Below, one piece after another: positions 18,002-26,730 of a DNA stretch of 64,000 nt. Origin of the DNA: Labrys miyagiensis (GTDB lineage Bacteria; Pseudomonadota; Alphaproteobacteria; Rhizobiales; Labraceae); contig NZ_BSPC01000058.1 in assembly GCF_030160835.1 (NCBI RefSeq), positions 1 to 64,000 on the forward strand, read 5' to 3'. Under the pieces are notes generated by a model, which saw only the letters and a list, made by a program, of their open reading frames with translations, did no database searches and was not told where the DNA came from. Numbering within the stretch: the stretch's first letter is position 1; each line of letters begins with the position of its first letter. Position numbers and translations under genes: made by a program.

Positions 18002-18517
18002 TTAATCCGTAACGAAGTCCCCGCATTTCTGCGCCGGCTCGCCATTCCAGGGCATGACCGGGACCGAGGACGTCGAGTTCTTCGGCGAACCGTCGATCAG
18101 CTTGTCGCTATAGACGAGATAGACCAGCACGTTGCGCTTGACGTCGCAGCCGCGCACCACCTGCATCTTCTTGAAGAAGAACGAGCGCGACTGGCGATAG
18201 ACCAGGGCGCCCTGCTCGAATTTCGACTTGAACTTGATCGGCCCGATCTGGCGGCAGGCCAGCGAGATGTCGGAGACCTGCTCGGCCACACCGAACATGC
18301 CCTTGAGGCCGCCCTTCTCAGGGATGGTAAAATGGCAGGCAACGCCGTCGACATCGGGATCGTCGATGCCATAGACGGCCAGCTTGTCATCCGGCGTCAG
18401 GAATTTCCAGACTGTCGATTTCTTGAAGATCAGGTCGGGATCCTGGCTCTGGGCCAGGGCGGGCGTTGAAGCCAGGGCGGCGATCGCAGCCAGGCCGAAG
18501 ACAATCTTGCGCAGCAT
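18002..18517 (-). CDS. creA: CreA family protein
   Basis: 171 residues from the ATG at 18517, chosen because GAGGAGG lies 7 bases upstream. A signal peptide (MLRKIVFGLAAIAALASTPALAQ) precedes the CreA domain, recognised by DPDVDGVACHFTIPEKGG, ISLACRQIGPI and the C-terminal RSFFFKKMQVVRGCD and NVLVYLVYSDKLIDGSPKNS. CreA proteins are periplasmic and of unknown function, with a conserved pair of cysteines also seen here. It stands alone; the gltX stop is more than 700 bases away on the same strand only after a repeat and the gltX gene itself. Confidence 0.92.
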   Translation of the reverse strand: MLRKIVFGLAAIAALASTPALAQSQDPDLIFKKSTVWKFLTPDDKLAVYGIDDPDVDGVACHFTIPEKGGLKGMFGVAEQVSDISLACRQIGPIKFKSKFEQGALVYRQSRSFFFKKMQVVRGCDVKRNVLVYLVYSDKLIDGSPKNSTSSVPVMPWNGEPAQKCGDFVTD

Positions 18518-18641
18518 CCAGTGCCTCCTCATCGGCCTGCATATGGGATGGGGAGGCGAGTCGTTCCAGAGGGAGGTGACGGAGGGGTGATGTAGGGGTG
18601 ATGTAGGGACTGTCGAGAATGAGCGGTTGGGCGCAGCCCCG

Positions 18642-18734
18642 GGAGGGCGGTGCTTCCATGCCGGTCTGAAGACCGGCACACCAAAACGCCCTTCCCGGTG
18701 TGCCGGTCTTCAGACGGGCATGGAACCGCCCTCC
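18642..18734. repeat. Inverted pair of GCCGGTCTTCAGACCGGC elements
   Basis: The left half starts GGAGGGCGG and contains a self-complementary core (GCCGGTCTGAAGACCGGC, then ACACC). The right half (18697-18734) is its inverse, ending CCGCCCTCC, with one mismatch in the core. The spacer is 14 bases. Other copies lie at 26653-26683 and 39681-39776. Confidence 0.8.
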
Positions 18735-18736
18735 TG

Positions 18737-20071
18737 TCAGAACTCCCTCTTCAACCTCTCCAACACCCGCTCCCGGCCGATCAGCGGCAACAATCCCTTC
18801 AGTTCCGGCCCGTGATCGAGCCCGGTCAGCGCCTGACGCAGCGGCATGAACAGCGCCTTGCCCTTGGCGCCGGTCTCGGCCTTCACCGCGTCGGTCCAAA
18901 TGCTCCAGGTCGTCTCATCCCAGGGCCCGGGCGGCAGGACCGCGGCGGCGCGCGACAGGAAGGCGGTATCCTCCACATCGGAGGCGACCGGGCCGGTCAC
19001 CACGTCCCACCAGTTCTTCGTCTCCGCCAGCTTGACGATGTTGCTGCGCACCACCTGCCAGAATGTCTCGCCGCCGCCAACGCCGAGCGCCACCAGCCGA
19101 TCCGCCACTTCGGCATAGGGCGTCTCATGCAGCAAGCGAGCGTTGAGCACCTGGATCTCGGCCGGATCGAAGCGGGCCGGTGCGCGAGAGATGCGCGAGA
19201 GATCGACCAGCTTGGCCAATTCCTCGAGCGAGGCGACGGGACGCACGGCTTCCGATGTCCCGGTGAGAAGGGCAAGGCTCGACACCGCCATCGGCTCGAA
19301 GCCGTCCTCGCGCAGGGAACGGATCGAAAGGGCGCCCGTGCGCTTGGAGAGCCCCTCCCCGCTCAGCGTGGTGAGGAGGTTGTGATGCGCGAAAACAGGT
19401 ACCCTGCCGCCCAGCGCCTCGAAAATCTCGATCTGCACGGCGGTGTTGGTGACGTGGTCCTCGCCGCGGATAATGTGGGTCACGCCGAGATCGATGTCGT
19501 CGATCACCGAGGTGAGCGTGTAGAGATAGCTGCCATCGGCGCGCACCAGCACGGGATCGGAGAGCGACGAGGTGTCGATATGGGCCGGGCCACGCACGCC
19601 ATCCTCCCACTCCACCCGGCGATGGTTGAGCAGGAAGCGCCAATGCGGGCGGCGCCCCTCCGCCTCCAAGGCCGCCTTCTGCATATCGGTGAGTTTGAGG
19701 GCGGCACGGTCGTAGACCGGCGGCAGGCCGCGCGCCTTCTGCAGGGCGCGGCGGCGGTCGAGTTCCTCCTCGGTCTCGTAGCAGGGATAAAGGCGCCCGG
19801 CCGCCCGCAGCCTGGCGGTGGTGGTGTCATAGAGGGACAGACGATCGGACTGCCGCAGTTCGAGATCCGGCACCATGCCGAGCCAGATAAGGTCTTGCCT
19901 GATGGCGTCGGCATATTCCTGCCGGGAGCGGGCAGTGTCGGTATCGTCGTAGCGCAGGATGAATTGGCCGCCGACACGCTTGCCCACGCACCAGTTCAGC
20001 AGGGCGGTGCGGATATTGCCGATATGGATGTAGCCGGTGGGGGACGGCGCGAATCGGACGACGGGTGGCAT
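18737..20071 (-). CDS. gltX: Glutamyl-tRNA synthetase
   Basis: 444 residues from the ATG at 20071, which opens directly into [19 protein letters not shown], the class I HIGH region; the frame runs further up without family similarity. The KMSKS loop is GLSKRTG near residue 240. [12 protein letters not shown] and [13 protein letters not shown] confirm GltX. Many alphaproteobacteria carry two GltX paralogues with different tRNA preference, and the 444-residue length fits the shorter paralogue; which one this is cannot be decided here. Confidence 0.93.
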   Translation of the reverse strand: MPPVVRFAPSPTGYIHIGNIRTALLNWCVGKRVGGQFILRYDDTDTARSRQEYADAIRQDLIWLGMVPDLELRQSDRLSLYDTTTARLRAAGRLYPCYETEEELDRRRALQKARGLPPVYDRAALKLTDMQKAALEAEGRRPHWRFLLNHRRVEWEDGVRGPAHIDTSSLSDPVLVRADGSYLYTLTSVIDDIDLGVTHIIRGEDHVTNTAVQIEIFEALGGRVPVFAHHNLLTTLSGEGLSKRTGALSIRSLREDGFEPMAVSSLALLTGTSEAVRPVASLEELAKLVDLSRISRAPARFDPAEIQVLNARLLHETPYAEVADRLVALGVGGGETFWQVVRSNIVKLAETKNWWDVVTGPVASDVEDTAFLSRAAAVLPPGPWDETTWSIWTDAVKAETGAKGKALFMPLRQALTGLDHGPELKGLLPLIGRERVLERLKREF

Positions 20072-20435
20072 AACGGGCCTTCGATTTGACGAAACGCTGT
20101 CTCCTATACCCCGCGGCCCCGATTTTGAAGGAAAGATTATAGGTACAAAGAGAGTCGTTTTTGCTGGCCACAAAAATGACATCACGTCTATAAGGGGCGC
20201 CACCAATCTTTCCGCGCCTGCCTTCTGGATATTCGGCAGGCTGACCGTAACCGCCATGGACCTGTCATCGTGATGCGATGACGCGGCACTGTTGATGCTC
20301 CCCGCATCAAGAACATGACGTTAGGGAATACCATTGGAACTCCAAGCCTTCATTCATTCTTTGTTGTCACGTTGCAGGCAATGTCGGGCAAAGCCTGCCG
20401 AGGACTGTGATGCGGGCAGAGCCTGGAAAGAAGTG
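20072..20435. other. Intergenic region between divergent gltX and porin genes
   Basis: 364 bases. It should hold both promoters. AT-rich patches lie near 20135-20190, and 20270-20330 has two partly repeated GATG/GACG blocks. I see no convincing gene or RNA element. Confidence 0.4.
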
Positions 20436-21296
20436 ATGTTGCGTACCCTGTTGAAGACGACCATCGCAGCCGCAGCTCTCGGCTGCGCGCTGGCCTCGCC
20501 GGCACTGGCCCAATCCACGCCCACCCCCTCGCCCTACACGCCCACGGGCTTCTGGGACACCTATTTCGCCGGAGGATGGTCGCTGACTCTGGGCGCCCAG
20601 GCCACGGTGGGGCCGAGCTATGAAGGCGCCAGCAATATGGGCTTCCTGGCGGCGCCGATGGTGTCGCTGGGCCGCTCGGGCGCCGGCCCGGTGTTCACCT
20701 CTCGCAACGACAATCCCGGTTTGGCGGTGTTCGACACGGGCAATTTCCAGATCGGTCCCGTTGCCAAGATCCTGTACGAGCGCACCGATTCGGCATCCAA
20801 CGACCTCAAGGGCCTCAAGGACGTGCCGTGGGGCGGCGAACTCGGCCTGTTCATGAACTATTACCCGTCGGACTGGCTGCGCCTGCGCGCCGAAGTCCGC
20901 GAGGGCATCCGCGCGTATCACGGCGTGGTCGCCGATCTCTCGGCTGATGCCTTCTACGATATCACGCCGACCTGGCGCATCTCCGGCGGCCCGCGCATCT
21001 CGGCCGCGAGCGAGGGCTACTACGAGGCTTATTACGGCGTATCGCTGGCGGAGTCGCTGGCTTCCGGCCTCGACATCTATCATCCCGACGGCGGCGGCAT
21101 CAAATCGGTCGGCGTCGGCGGCGCCGTGACATGGAAGACCACCGACAAGATTACCACCAGCGCTTTCGCCGAATATAGCCGCCTCACTGGCCCGGCGGCC
21201 GATTCGAGCCTGGTCAGGGAGCGCGGCAACGACAACCAGCTGCTGCTGGGCGTGTCGGCAACCTACCGCTTCGATTTCACGGTCCCTGGCATGTAG
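20436..21296 (+). CDS. MipA/OmpV family outer-membrane protein
   Basis: 286 residues from the ATG at 20436, preceded by GGAAAGAAG; upstream in-frame ATGs give an N-terminus without a signal peptide. The signal peptide ends at SPALAQS. The mature part is a beta barrel with the family markers LTLGAQATVGPSYEGA, GGELGLFMNYYPSDWLRLR and YYEAYYGVSLAES, and ends in an aromatic outer-membrane strand (TYRFDFTVPGM). Family members include scaffold proteins for murein hydrolases and poorly known porin-like barrels. A 7-bp hairpin without T tract follows the stop (21303-21321). Confidence 0.9.
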   Translation: MLRTLLKTTIAAAALGCALASPALAQSTPTPSPYTPTGFWDTYFAGGWSLTLGAQATVGPSYEGASNMGFLAAPMVSLGRSGAGPVFTSRNDNPGLAVFDTGNFQIGPVAKILYERTDSASNDLKGLKDVPWGGELGLFMNYYPSDWLRLRAEVREGIRAYHGVVADLSADAFYDITPTWRISGGPRISAASEGYYEAYYGVSLAESLASGLDIYHPDGGGIKSVGVGGAVTWKTTDKITTSAFAEYSRLTGPAADSSLVRERGNDNQLLLGVSATYRFDFTVPGM

Positions 21297-21520
21297 GACT
21301 GGCGTCAGGGACGACCTGACGACGCAGGTGCATAGCGGGGCGGCTCTGCTCGCCACGAGCCTGAGCTAGGGTGTTGCCTTTGACACTCAACACCGGCACA
21401 CGGCGCGTTCGAAATCCCGACGGCTATCGCCGGGCCTTGGTGCATATTATTGGCGAGCGCAAATTTGGACCAGGGCCGAGCTACTGGCGCTTCGGCGCGG
21501 GCGCATGATATAGCTTTCTC

Positions 21521-21850
21521 ATGAGTGAAAACGTCGACAACAGCCTGATGACCGAGGTTCTCAAGGAAATCCGCAAGCCGTTGCGCGATCAAGGGACTTT
21601 GCTGTCTCGCATCGTGGAAATCCTCGGCCATCACTCCAACCGCTTCAATGCGATCGAGAACCGTTTCGATCTCATCGAGGGCCGCCTGACGAGCATCGAT
21701 CGGCGGTTCCATGAACAGACCGTCGAGTTGGAAACGATCATTCGTGGCGAGATGCTCGGGGCGCGGACCAACTTCGAGATCCAGTGGGAGGACAGGCTTC
21801 ATGACCTCGACGAGCGCATAAAGGCCCTCGAGGACAAGGCGGGCACATAA
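21521..21850 (+). CDS. Hypothetical coiled-coil protein
   Basis: 109 residues, no signal or membrane segment. The sequence is almost entirely helical and charged, with heptad-like spacing from about residue 20 to the end (SRIVEILGHHSNRFNAIENR, then DRRFHEQTVELE and EDRLHDLDERIKALEDKAG). Such short coiled coils are common in alphaproteobacteria and of unknown role. It precedes the flavin oxidoreductase gene by 93 bases on the same strand and might be cotranscribed with it. Confidence 0.6.
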   Translation: MSENVDNSLMTEVLKEIRKPLRDQGTLLSRIVEILGHHSNRFNAIENRFDLIEGRLTSIDRRFHEQTVELETIIRGEMLGARTNFEIQWEDRLHDLDERIKALEDKAGT

Positions 21851-21943
21851 AGGGGGGCGCGTTTGCGCCTTGAAAATGCAGCGCCTCCTGTTTGATAGTC
21901 TCCCCGGCTGAGGCAATCGGCCGGAGCATCAAGCCGAGGCCGC

Positions 21944-23899
21944 GTGAGCCATCCCCTCCCCCATCTCTATTCGCCCTTCACGATCCGCAACACGCGGATC
22001 AAGAACCGCATCATGTCAACGGGCCACGACACCACGCTGCCCACCGCCTTCGTGCCCAACGATGCCCTGATCGCCTATCAGCAGGCTCGCGCCAAAGGAG
22101 GCGTCGGCCTGATCGTGCTGCAGGTCGCCGGCGTGCACGAGACGGCGCGCTACACCTCCCATCTCTTGATGGCGACCAGCGACGACTGCATTCCCGGCTA
22201 CCGGCGCCTCGCCGATGTCTGTCACGCCGAGGGCGCCACCGTGTTCGGGCAACTCTTCCATCCCGGCCGCGAGATCATGGAGACGGCCGAGGGCACGGCG
22301 CCGGTCGCCTATGCCCCCTCGGCCGTGCCCAACCAGCGCTTCCATGTCATGCCGCGCCCCATGACCACACGCATGATCGCCGAGATCGTCGAGGGTTATG
22401 GCGCGGCGGCCAAACGCCTCGAAACCGCCGGCCTCGATGGGGTCGAGATCGTCGGCAGCCATGGCTATCTGCCGGCCCAGTTCGTCAATCCGCGCGCCAA
22501 TCTGCGCGAGGACCAGTATGGCGGTTCACTGGAGAACCGCCTGCGCTTCCTCCGTGAGATCGTCGAGGCCATACGCCGACAGACCGCTCCGGATTTCGTC
22601 GTCGGCCTGCGCTTCAGCGCTGAGGACCGTGACCTCAACGGCCTCACCACCGAGGAGGTGAGCGAGGCGCTGGTCGCACTCGACGGCGCCTTCGACTATT
22701 TCAACCTCACTATCGGCTCCTCGGCCAGTTTCGGCGGCGCCGTCCATATCGCACCCGCCATGGCCTTCGCCAGCGCCTATGGCGCGCCGGTGGCGGCGGC
22801 GATCAAGCGCCAGGTCAAGACGCCCGTCTTCTACGCCGGCCGCGTCAACCAGCCCCAGGATGCAGAGCGCCTGGTCGCCCAGGGCGAGGCCGATATGGTG
22901 GGCATGACGCGCGCCCTGATCTGCGATCCCGACATGCCCGGCAAGGCCGAGGCCGGCCGCTTCGATGATATCCGCGCCTGCATCGCCTGCAACCAAGCCT
23001 GCATCGGGCATTTCCAGCTTGGCGTGCCCATCTCCTGCATCCAGCATCCGGAGACCGGCCGCGAGCTCACCTACGGCACGATGAAGCGCGCTGGCAACCC
23101 CAAGCGCGTGCTGGTGGCCGGCGGTGGCCCGGCCGGGCTGAAGGCTGCGGCCATCGCGGCAGAGCGCGGCCACAAGGTCACGCTCTTCGAGGCCTCAGAG
23201 CGCCTGGGCGGACAGGCCCTGCTGGCACAATTGCTGCCGCGGCGGCTCGAATTCGGCACCATCGTGTCGAACCTCACGGGTGAAGCGGAGCGCGCCGGCG
23301 TCAAGATCGTCAGGCGCACCAGGGTCGATCCCGCGCTGATCCTGCGCGAGAAGCCCGACACCGTGGTACTGGCGACCGGCGCGACGCCGCGCCATCCTGA
23401 GCTGCCGGGCGCCGAGAGCGCCCATGTCGTCGATGCCTGGCAGGTGCTGCGCGACGAAGCCAATGTCGGCGCCTCTGTGCTGGTGGCGGACTGGCGTTGC
23501 GACTGGATCGGCATGGGTGTCGCCGAGAAACTCGCTCGCGCCGGCTGCAAGGTCCGCCTCGCCGTCAATGGCTACATGCCCGGCCAGCGCATCCAGGCCT
23601 ATGTGCGCGACCAGACCGCCGGCGTGCTGCATGATCTCGGCGTCGAGGTCATCCCCTATGCCGACCTCTACGGCGTCGACGGCCAGACCGTCTACCTCGC
23701 CCATGTCACCGGCCGCGAGCCGATCATCATCGAGGGGGTGGACACGCTGGTGACCTCGCTCGGGCATGATGCGGTGAACACGCTGGAAGCGGAGCTGAGC
23801 GATTTCGAGGGTGAACTGCATGTGATCGGCGACTGCCTGACGCCGAGGACGGCGGAAGAGGCGGTGCTGGAGGGCTTGAAGGCGGGTTGGGCGATATAA
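21944..23899 (+). CDS. FMN/FAD iron-sulfur oxidoreductase (2,4-dienoyl-CoA reductase / TMADH family)
   Basis: 651 residues from a GTG start. An Old Yellow Enzyme TIM barrel (about 1-330) binds FMN; a 4Fe-4S site follows with CIACNQACIG (cysteines about 346, 349 and 353) and a fourth cysteine in PISCIQHP (about 365); the C-terminal half is a Rossmann FAD/NAD(P) module starting VLVAGGGPAGLKAAAIAAERG. This layout is shared by 2,4-dienoyl-CoA reductase, trimethylamine dehydrogenase and the N-methylproline or stachydrine demethylases; sequence features such as MSTGHDTTLPTAFVPND look closer to the demethylase side. The substrate is not decided by neighbours, since no transporter or methyl-transfer gene adjoins. 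Confidence 0.87.
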   Translation: MSHPLPHLYSPFTIRNTRIKNRIMSTGHDTTLPTAFVPNDALIAYQQARAKGGVGLIVLQVAGVHETARYTSHLLMATSDDCIPGYRRLADVCHAEGATVFGQLFHPGREIMETAEGTAPVAYAPSAVPNQRFHVMPRPMTTRMIAEIVEGYGAAAKRLETAGLDGVEIVGSHGYLPAQFVNPRANLREDQYGGSLENRLRFLREIVEAIRRQTAPDFVVGLRFSAEDRDLNGLTTEEVSEALVALDGAFDYFNLTIGSSASFGGAVHIAPAMAFASAYGAPVAAAIKRQVKTPVFYAGRVNQPQDAERLVAQGEADMVGMTRALICDPDMPGKAEAGRFDDIRACIACNQACIGHFQLGVPISCIQHPETGRELTYGTMKRAGNPKRVLVAGGGPAGLKAAAIAAERGHKVTLFEASERLGGQALLAQLLPRRLEFGTIVSNLTGEAERAGVKIVRRTRVDPALILREKPDTVVLATGATPRHPELPGAESAHVVDAWQVLRDEANVGASVLVADWRCDWIGMGVAEKLARAGCKVRLAVNGYMPGQRIQAYVRDQTAGVLHDLGVEVIPYADLYGVDGQTVYLAHVTGREPIIIEGVDTLVTSLGHDAVNTLEAELSDFEGELHVIGDCLTPRTAEEAVLEGLKAGWAI

Positions 23900-23923
23900 C
23901 CCAACGGAGCAGGGCGCGACTGG

Positions 23924-24141
23924 CCTCCCCCACGAAGGTGGGGGAGGTGGGCCGACGAAGTCGGCTCGGAGGGGGTGTGGCCCGACGAGGACGACAATAA
24001 AGGAAAAGGCTCGGATTCTTTTATGAATCAGAGCCCTCTGCTGTTGGGTTACCGCCCGTTGGACCACACCCCCTCAGTCATTGCTTCGCGATGCCCAGCG
24101 CACACAAAGTGTGCGCGATACCCCCAGCTTCGTGGGGGAGG
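23924..24141. repeat. Large palindromic repeat with CCTCCCCCACGAAG ends
   Basis: The element starts CCTCCCCCACGAAGGTGGGG and ends with the inverse (CCCCAGCTTCGTGGGGGAGG). Inner blocks (GAGGGGGTGTGGCCC near 23970 and CCACACCCCCTC near 24064) are also inverse copies. It lies between two convergent genes and is closely matched by 56431-56629. Confidence 0.8.
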
Positions 24142-24164
24142 CTTTGCGTTGCGCCCTTTCCTCC

Positions 24165-26186
24165 TCAGTTCGCGCGCTCACCCGCGGGCGCCGCAGGCCG
24201 TTGCGGCGTCCCTGTGCGCTCGGCCACCAGCATGGCCAGCAGCATCTCGACGAGGTTGCCGCTGCCCCCTTCGCCCTTGCCGCCGCCCACCATGATATTC
24301 GGCACGAGCGGCAGCTTGCCGTTCTCGATGGCTTCGGCGAAGCGCATCAGCACCTGGCTGTTCAACTGGTATTGCGGGCCGCCATAGGCCTGGACCTGCT
24401 TGTCCGTCGCCTCGGCCTGGGCGAGACCGATGGCGCGGATCTTGTCGGCATCCGCCGAACCGATGAAGCGGATGCGGTCGGCCTCGCCGCCACCTTCGAG
24501 GCGTGCCCGCTCGGCATTGGCCTTGGCGGTGACCTGGATGGTCTCGGCCTCCTGGCGGGTCTGGGCCAGCTTGGCCTTGCCCTCGTTCTCGCGCACCTGG
24601 ATGGAGAGCGCGGAAGCCGTGATCTGCGTCTGCTGCTCGGCCATGGCCTGCTTTTCGCGCAGCGTTCTTTCCTGCACGGCCGCCACTTCCTGGAGCTTGT
24701 AGGTCTCGACCTTCTCCACCGCGATCTGCCGCTCGCGCAGCTGTATCAGGATCTGCTCGATGCCCTGGCCGGTGCCGGCATGCGGCGTGCCGATCAGCAC
24801 CTCCTGCAGTTCGAGGCTATAGCCCTCGAATTTGGCTCGCATCTCGTCGCCGGACTTCTGCTGGATGTCGCTGCGCTCCTGCAGGAGTTGGATCAGGGTC
24901 TTGGTCTGGGCGATGTTCTTGAAATAGGCCGAGACCATCGGGTCGAGGGTCTGCTCGACCAGTTTCTTGATGTCGCCGAAGCGCTGCACCACCAGAGGTG
25001 CCTTGCGGTAGTCGATATGCACGACCACTGAGAGCGGCAACAGGGGCTCGAAGGCATCGCGGGTGATCAGGCTGATCTCCGAGAGATTTTCGTCCAGCCG
25101 ATGCGGGCCGGACTGCTCCTTGGTCCATTTCAGCACGAAATTGGTGGTGGGCACCGCGACGATCTTGCCGGCATAGGTGTTGAAGGCGTATTTGCCCGGC
25201 AACAGCGGAGTCGTCCACACGCCGCGATAGCCGGGATCCACCAGTTCGCCATGGCGATAGGCTTCGCCCGACTGGTCGATGCCACGCCGTCCCGTATAGG
25301 ACACCACGACACCCACCGTGCCGACCTCGATCACCGTCTTGTTGACGAGTTCGACCGTGGCGAAGAGGCGGTTCAGATAATAGCTGCCATCGGCAAGCAC
25401 CTGATATTGCCGGCCACGATAGCCGCCCGCGCGGAGGAATTTCTCGGTATCCTGGAAATTGTTGTGAAAGTCTGGGTCATTGGTCGCGCTGCCGACAGTG
25501 GGTGCGATGATCTCGCCATCGGGCAAGGACGGGCCGTCATGCACGGTGACGACGCCGATGACGTCCTGCGCGTCCTTGATCACCACAGGCTGGAACCCCG
25601 ACCGCTCGGCGATCAAGGTCGACATGTTCTCGAACAAGGTCTTTTCCGAGGTATTGAGGCGCACGGCATAGATGCTGTCGCGCGTCAGCACCACGAACTG
25701 GGCAAGGTTGATGGCATAGGTACCTTCGCGCAGGATCTTGCGCTGCGGACCCTTCTGGCCGCCATTCGAGAGGAAGCCGCGCGCATCCTGGAAATCATTG
25801 GCGACTTCGTTGTTGGCGAGCGTCTGGGTCGGCGGCAAGGGCTCACCGTCGCGGGCGAAAACATAGCCGATCTCGCTCTGCGGGATGGTCACCAGCGACA
25901 CCGGATGGATGCGGAACTGGAAGGGCATGAAGAAGTGGAAGCCGCCGCGCAGCACATCAGGCTGGTAGCCGGCTTCGCCGCGCAGGGCGATGAAACCACT
26001 TTGGACGGAGCCGCGGAAGCTCCACAATTTCTCCAGCACGCCGAGCCGGTCATTGGGGATGTAACGGACGATGCCGCTCACCCGCACGAAAAGGGCAATA
26101 GCGATGAGAACACCGACGATCTTGGCCAGGAGGAGGATAAGGTCGGCGTGTTCGCCTTGAAGCAAGTCAAGCATGAGCTTGTCCAT
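24165..26186 (-). CDS. Flotillin-like SPFH/band 7 protein
   Basis: 673 residues. One N-terminal membrane helix (about residues 17-38, LILLLAKIVGVLIAIALFV) is followed by a long SPFH region beginning YIPNDRLGVLEKLW and continuing through GVVVSYTGRRG. A C-terminal helical stalk follows (AVEKVETYKLQEVAAVQERT through AKANAERARLEG), with the Ala-Glu-rich repeats and the final QVLMRFAEAIENGKLPLVPN typical of flotillins. Such proteins form membrane microdomain scaffolds. The start at 26186 has only a weak ribosome binding site. It is single and convergent with the oxidoreductase at 21944-23899. Confidence 0.88.
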   Translation of the reverse strand: MDKLMLDLLQGEHADLILLLAKIVGVLIAIALFVRVSGIVRYIPNDRLGVLEKLWSFRGSVQSGFIALRGEAGYQPDVLRGGFHFFMPFQFRIHPVSLVTIPQSEIGYVFARDGEPLPPTQTLANNEVANDFQDARGFLSNGGQKGPQRKILREGTYAINLAQFVVLTRDSIYAVRLNTSEKTLFENMSTLIAERSGFQPVVIKDAQDVIGVVTVHDGPSLPDGEIIAPTVGSATNDPDFHNNFQDTEKFLRAGGYRGRQYQVLADGSYYLNRLFATVELVNKTVIEVGTVGVVVSYTGRRGIDQSGEAYRHGELVDPGYRGVWTTPLLPGKYAFNTYAGKIVAVPTTNFVLKWTKEQSGPHRLDENLSEISLITRDAFEPLLPLSVVVHIDYRKAPLVVQRFGDIKKLVEQTLDPMVSAYFKNIAQTKTLIQLLQERSDIQQKSGDEMRAKFEGYSLELQEVLIGTPHAGTGQGIEQILIQLRERQIAVEKVETYKLQEVAAVQERTLREKQAMAEQQTQITASALSIQVRENEGKAKLAQTRQEAETIQVTAKANAERARLEGGGEADRIRFIGSADADKIRAIGLAQAEATDKQVQAYGGPQYQLNSQVLMRFAEAIENGKLPLVPNIMVGGGKGEGGSGNLVEMLLAMLVAERTGTPQRPAAPAGERAN

Positions 26187-26730
26187 GGATGGGATGCACG
26201 GTGACAGCCTCGGCTTTGCTTCGAGGCGGGGCGCCGGCTGCGGGTCTTACCGTGAGGAAGACAAGCGGCCCGTTTCGCTCGTGACAACACGAACCTGCGA
26301 TCGGCGTGATCGCGGGCAAGGAATTGTTCGGGCGGGCGTAGATCGGTTGCGAACGCAACCTTTGTGGAAGGTGTTTTGAAAGGACGGTCCTCAAGACCGC
26401 TGTGCACAGCCATTTGCGGCGCGCCGTAGAGGAAGGCCTCTGCTCCTTTTCCCGGGTATCTGGGAACCCGGGCCATCTACGTTCCCATTGAGAACGTCAA
26501 CACAAGTATTTTACCAGCGCGGCGCGTGGATAGAGGCACAATCGGTACAGGTCTGATATGCAATTAGGACATAGCAATAGGATGAGGTTGCGGACGCGTC
26601 ACTCAACTCTGTGCCGACCTCGAGGGCGGCGCCTCCTCTGGCAGCGTCGTGTTGGTGTGCCGGTCTTCAGACCGGCATGGAACCGCAACGCCACCAGATG
26701 AAGCGCCGCCCCAAAGGTCAGTCCGCCAAC
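26187..26730. other. Intergenic region, no clear gene
   Basis: 544 bases upstream of the flotillin gene and downstream of nadE. A strong hairpin is formed by CCCGGGT...ACCCGGG near 26450-26475. The only long open frame here is a composition artefact. The interval also holds a GCCGGTCTTCAGACCGGC repeat (26653-26683). Confidence 0.4.
26653..26683. repeat. Single GCCGGTCTTCAGACCGGC repeat unit
   Basis: GGTGT, then GCCGGTCTTCAGACCGGC, then ATGGAACC: the same unit as in 18697-18726 and 39685-39708. It is a perfect 18-base palindrome at the centre and lies just 3' of nadE. Confidence 0.75.

Noticed and set aside
23924-24141. CRISPR array or phage attachment site
   Set aside because: The repeats are inverted, not regularly spaced direct repeats, and no cas or integrase gene is present.
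26078-26476. Minus-strand open frame upstream of and overlapping the flotillin gene
   Set aside because: Different frame from the flotillin gene, no recognised motif, rich in Arg/Pro/Ala as expected from intergenic high-GC DNA with a hairpin.
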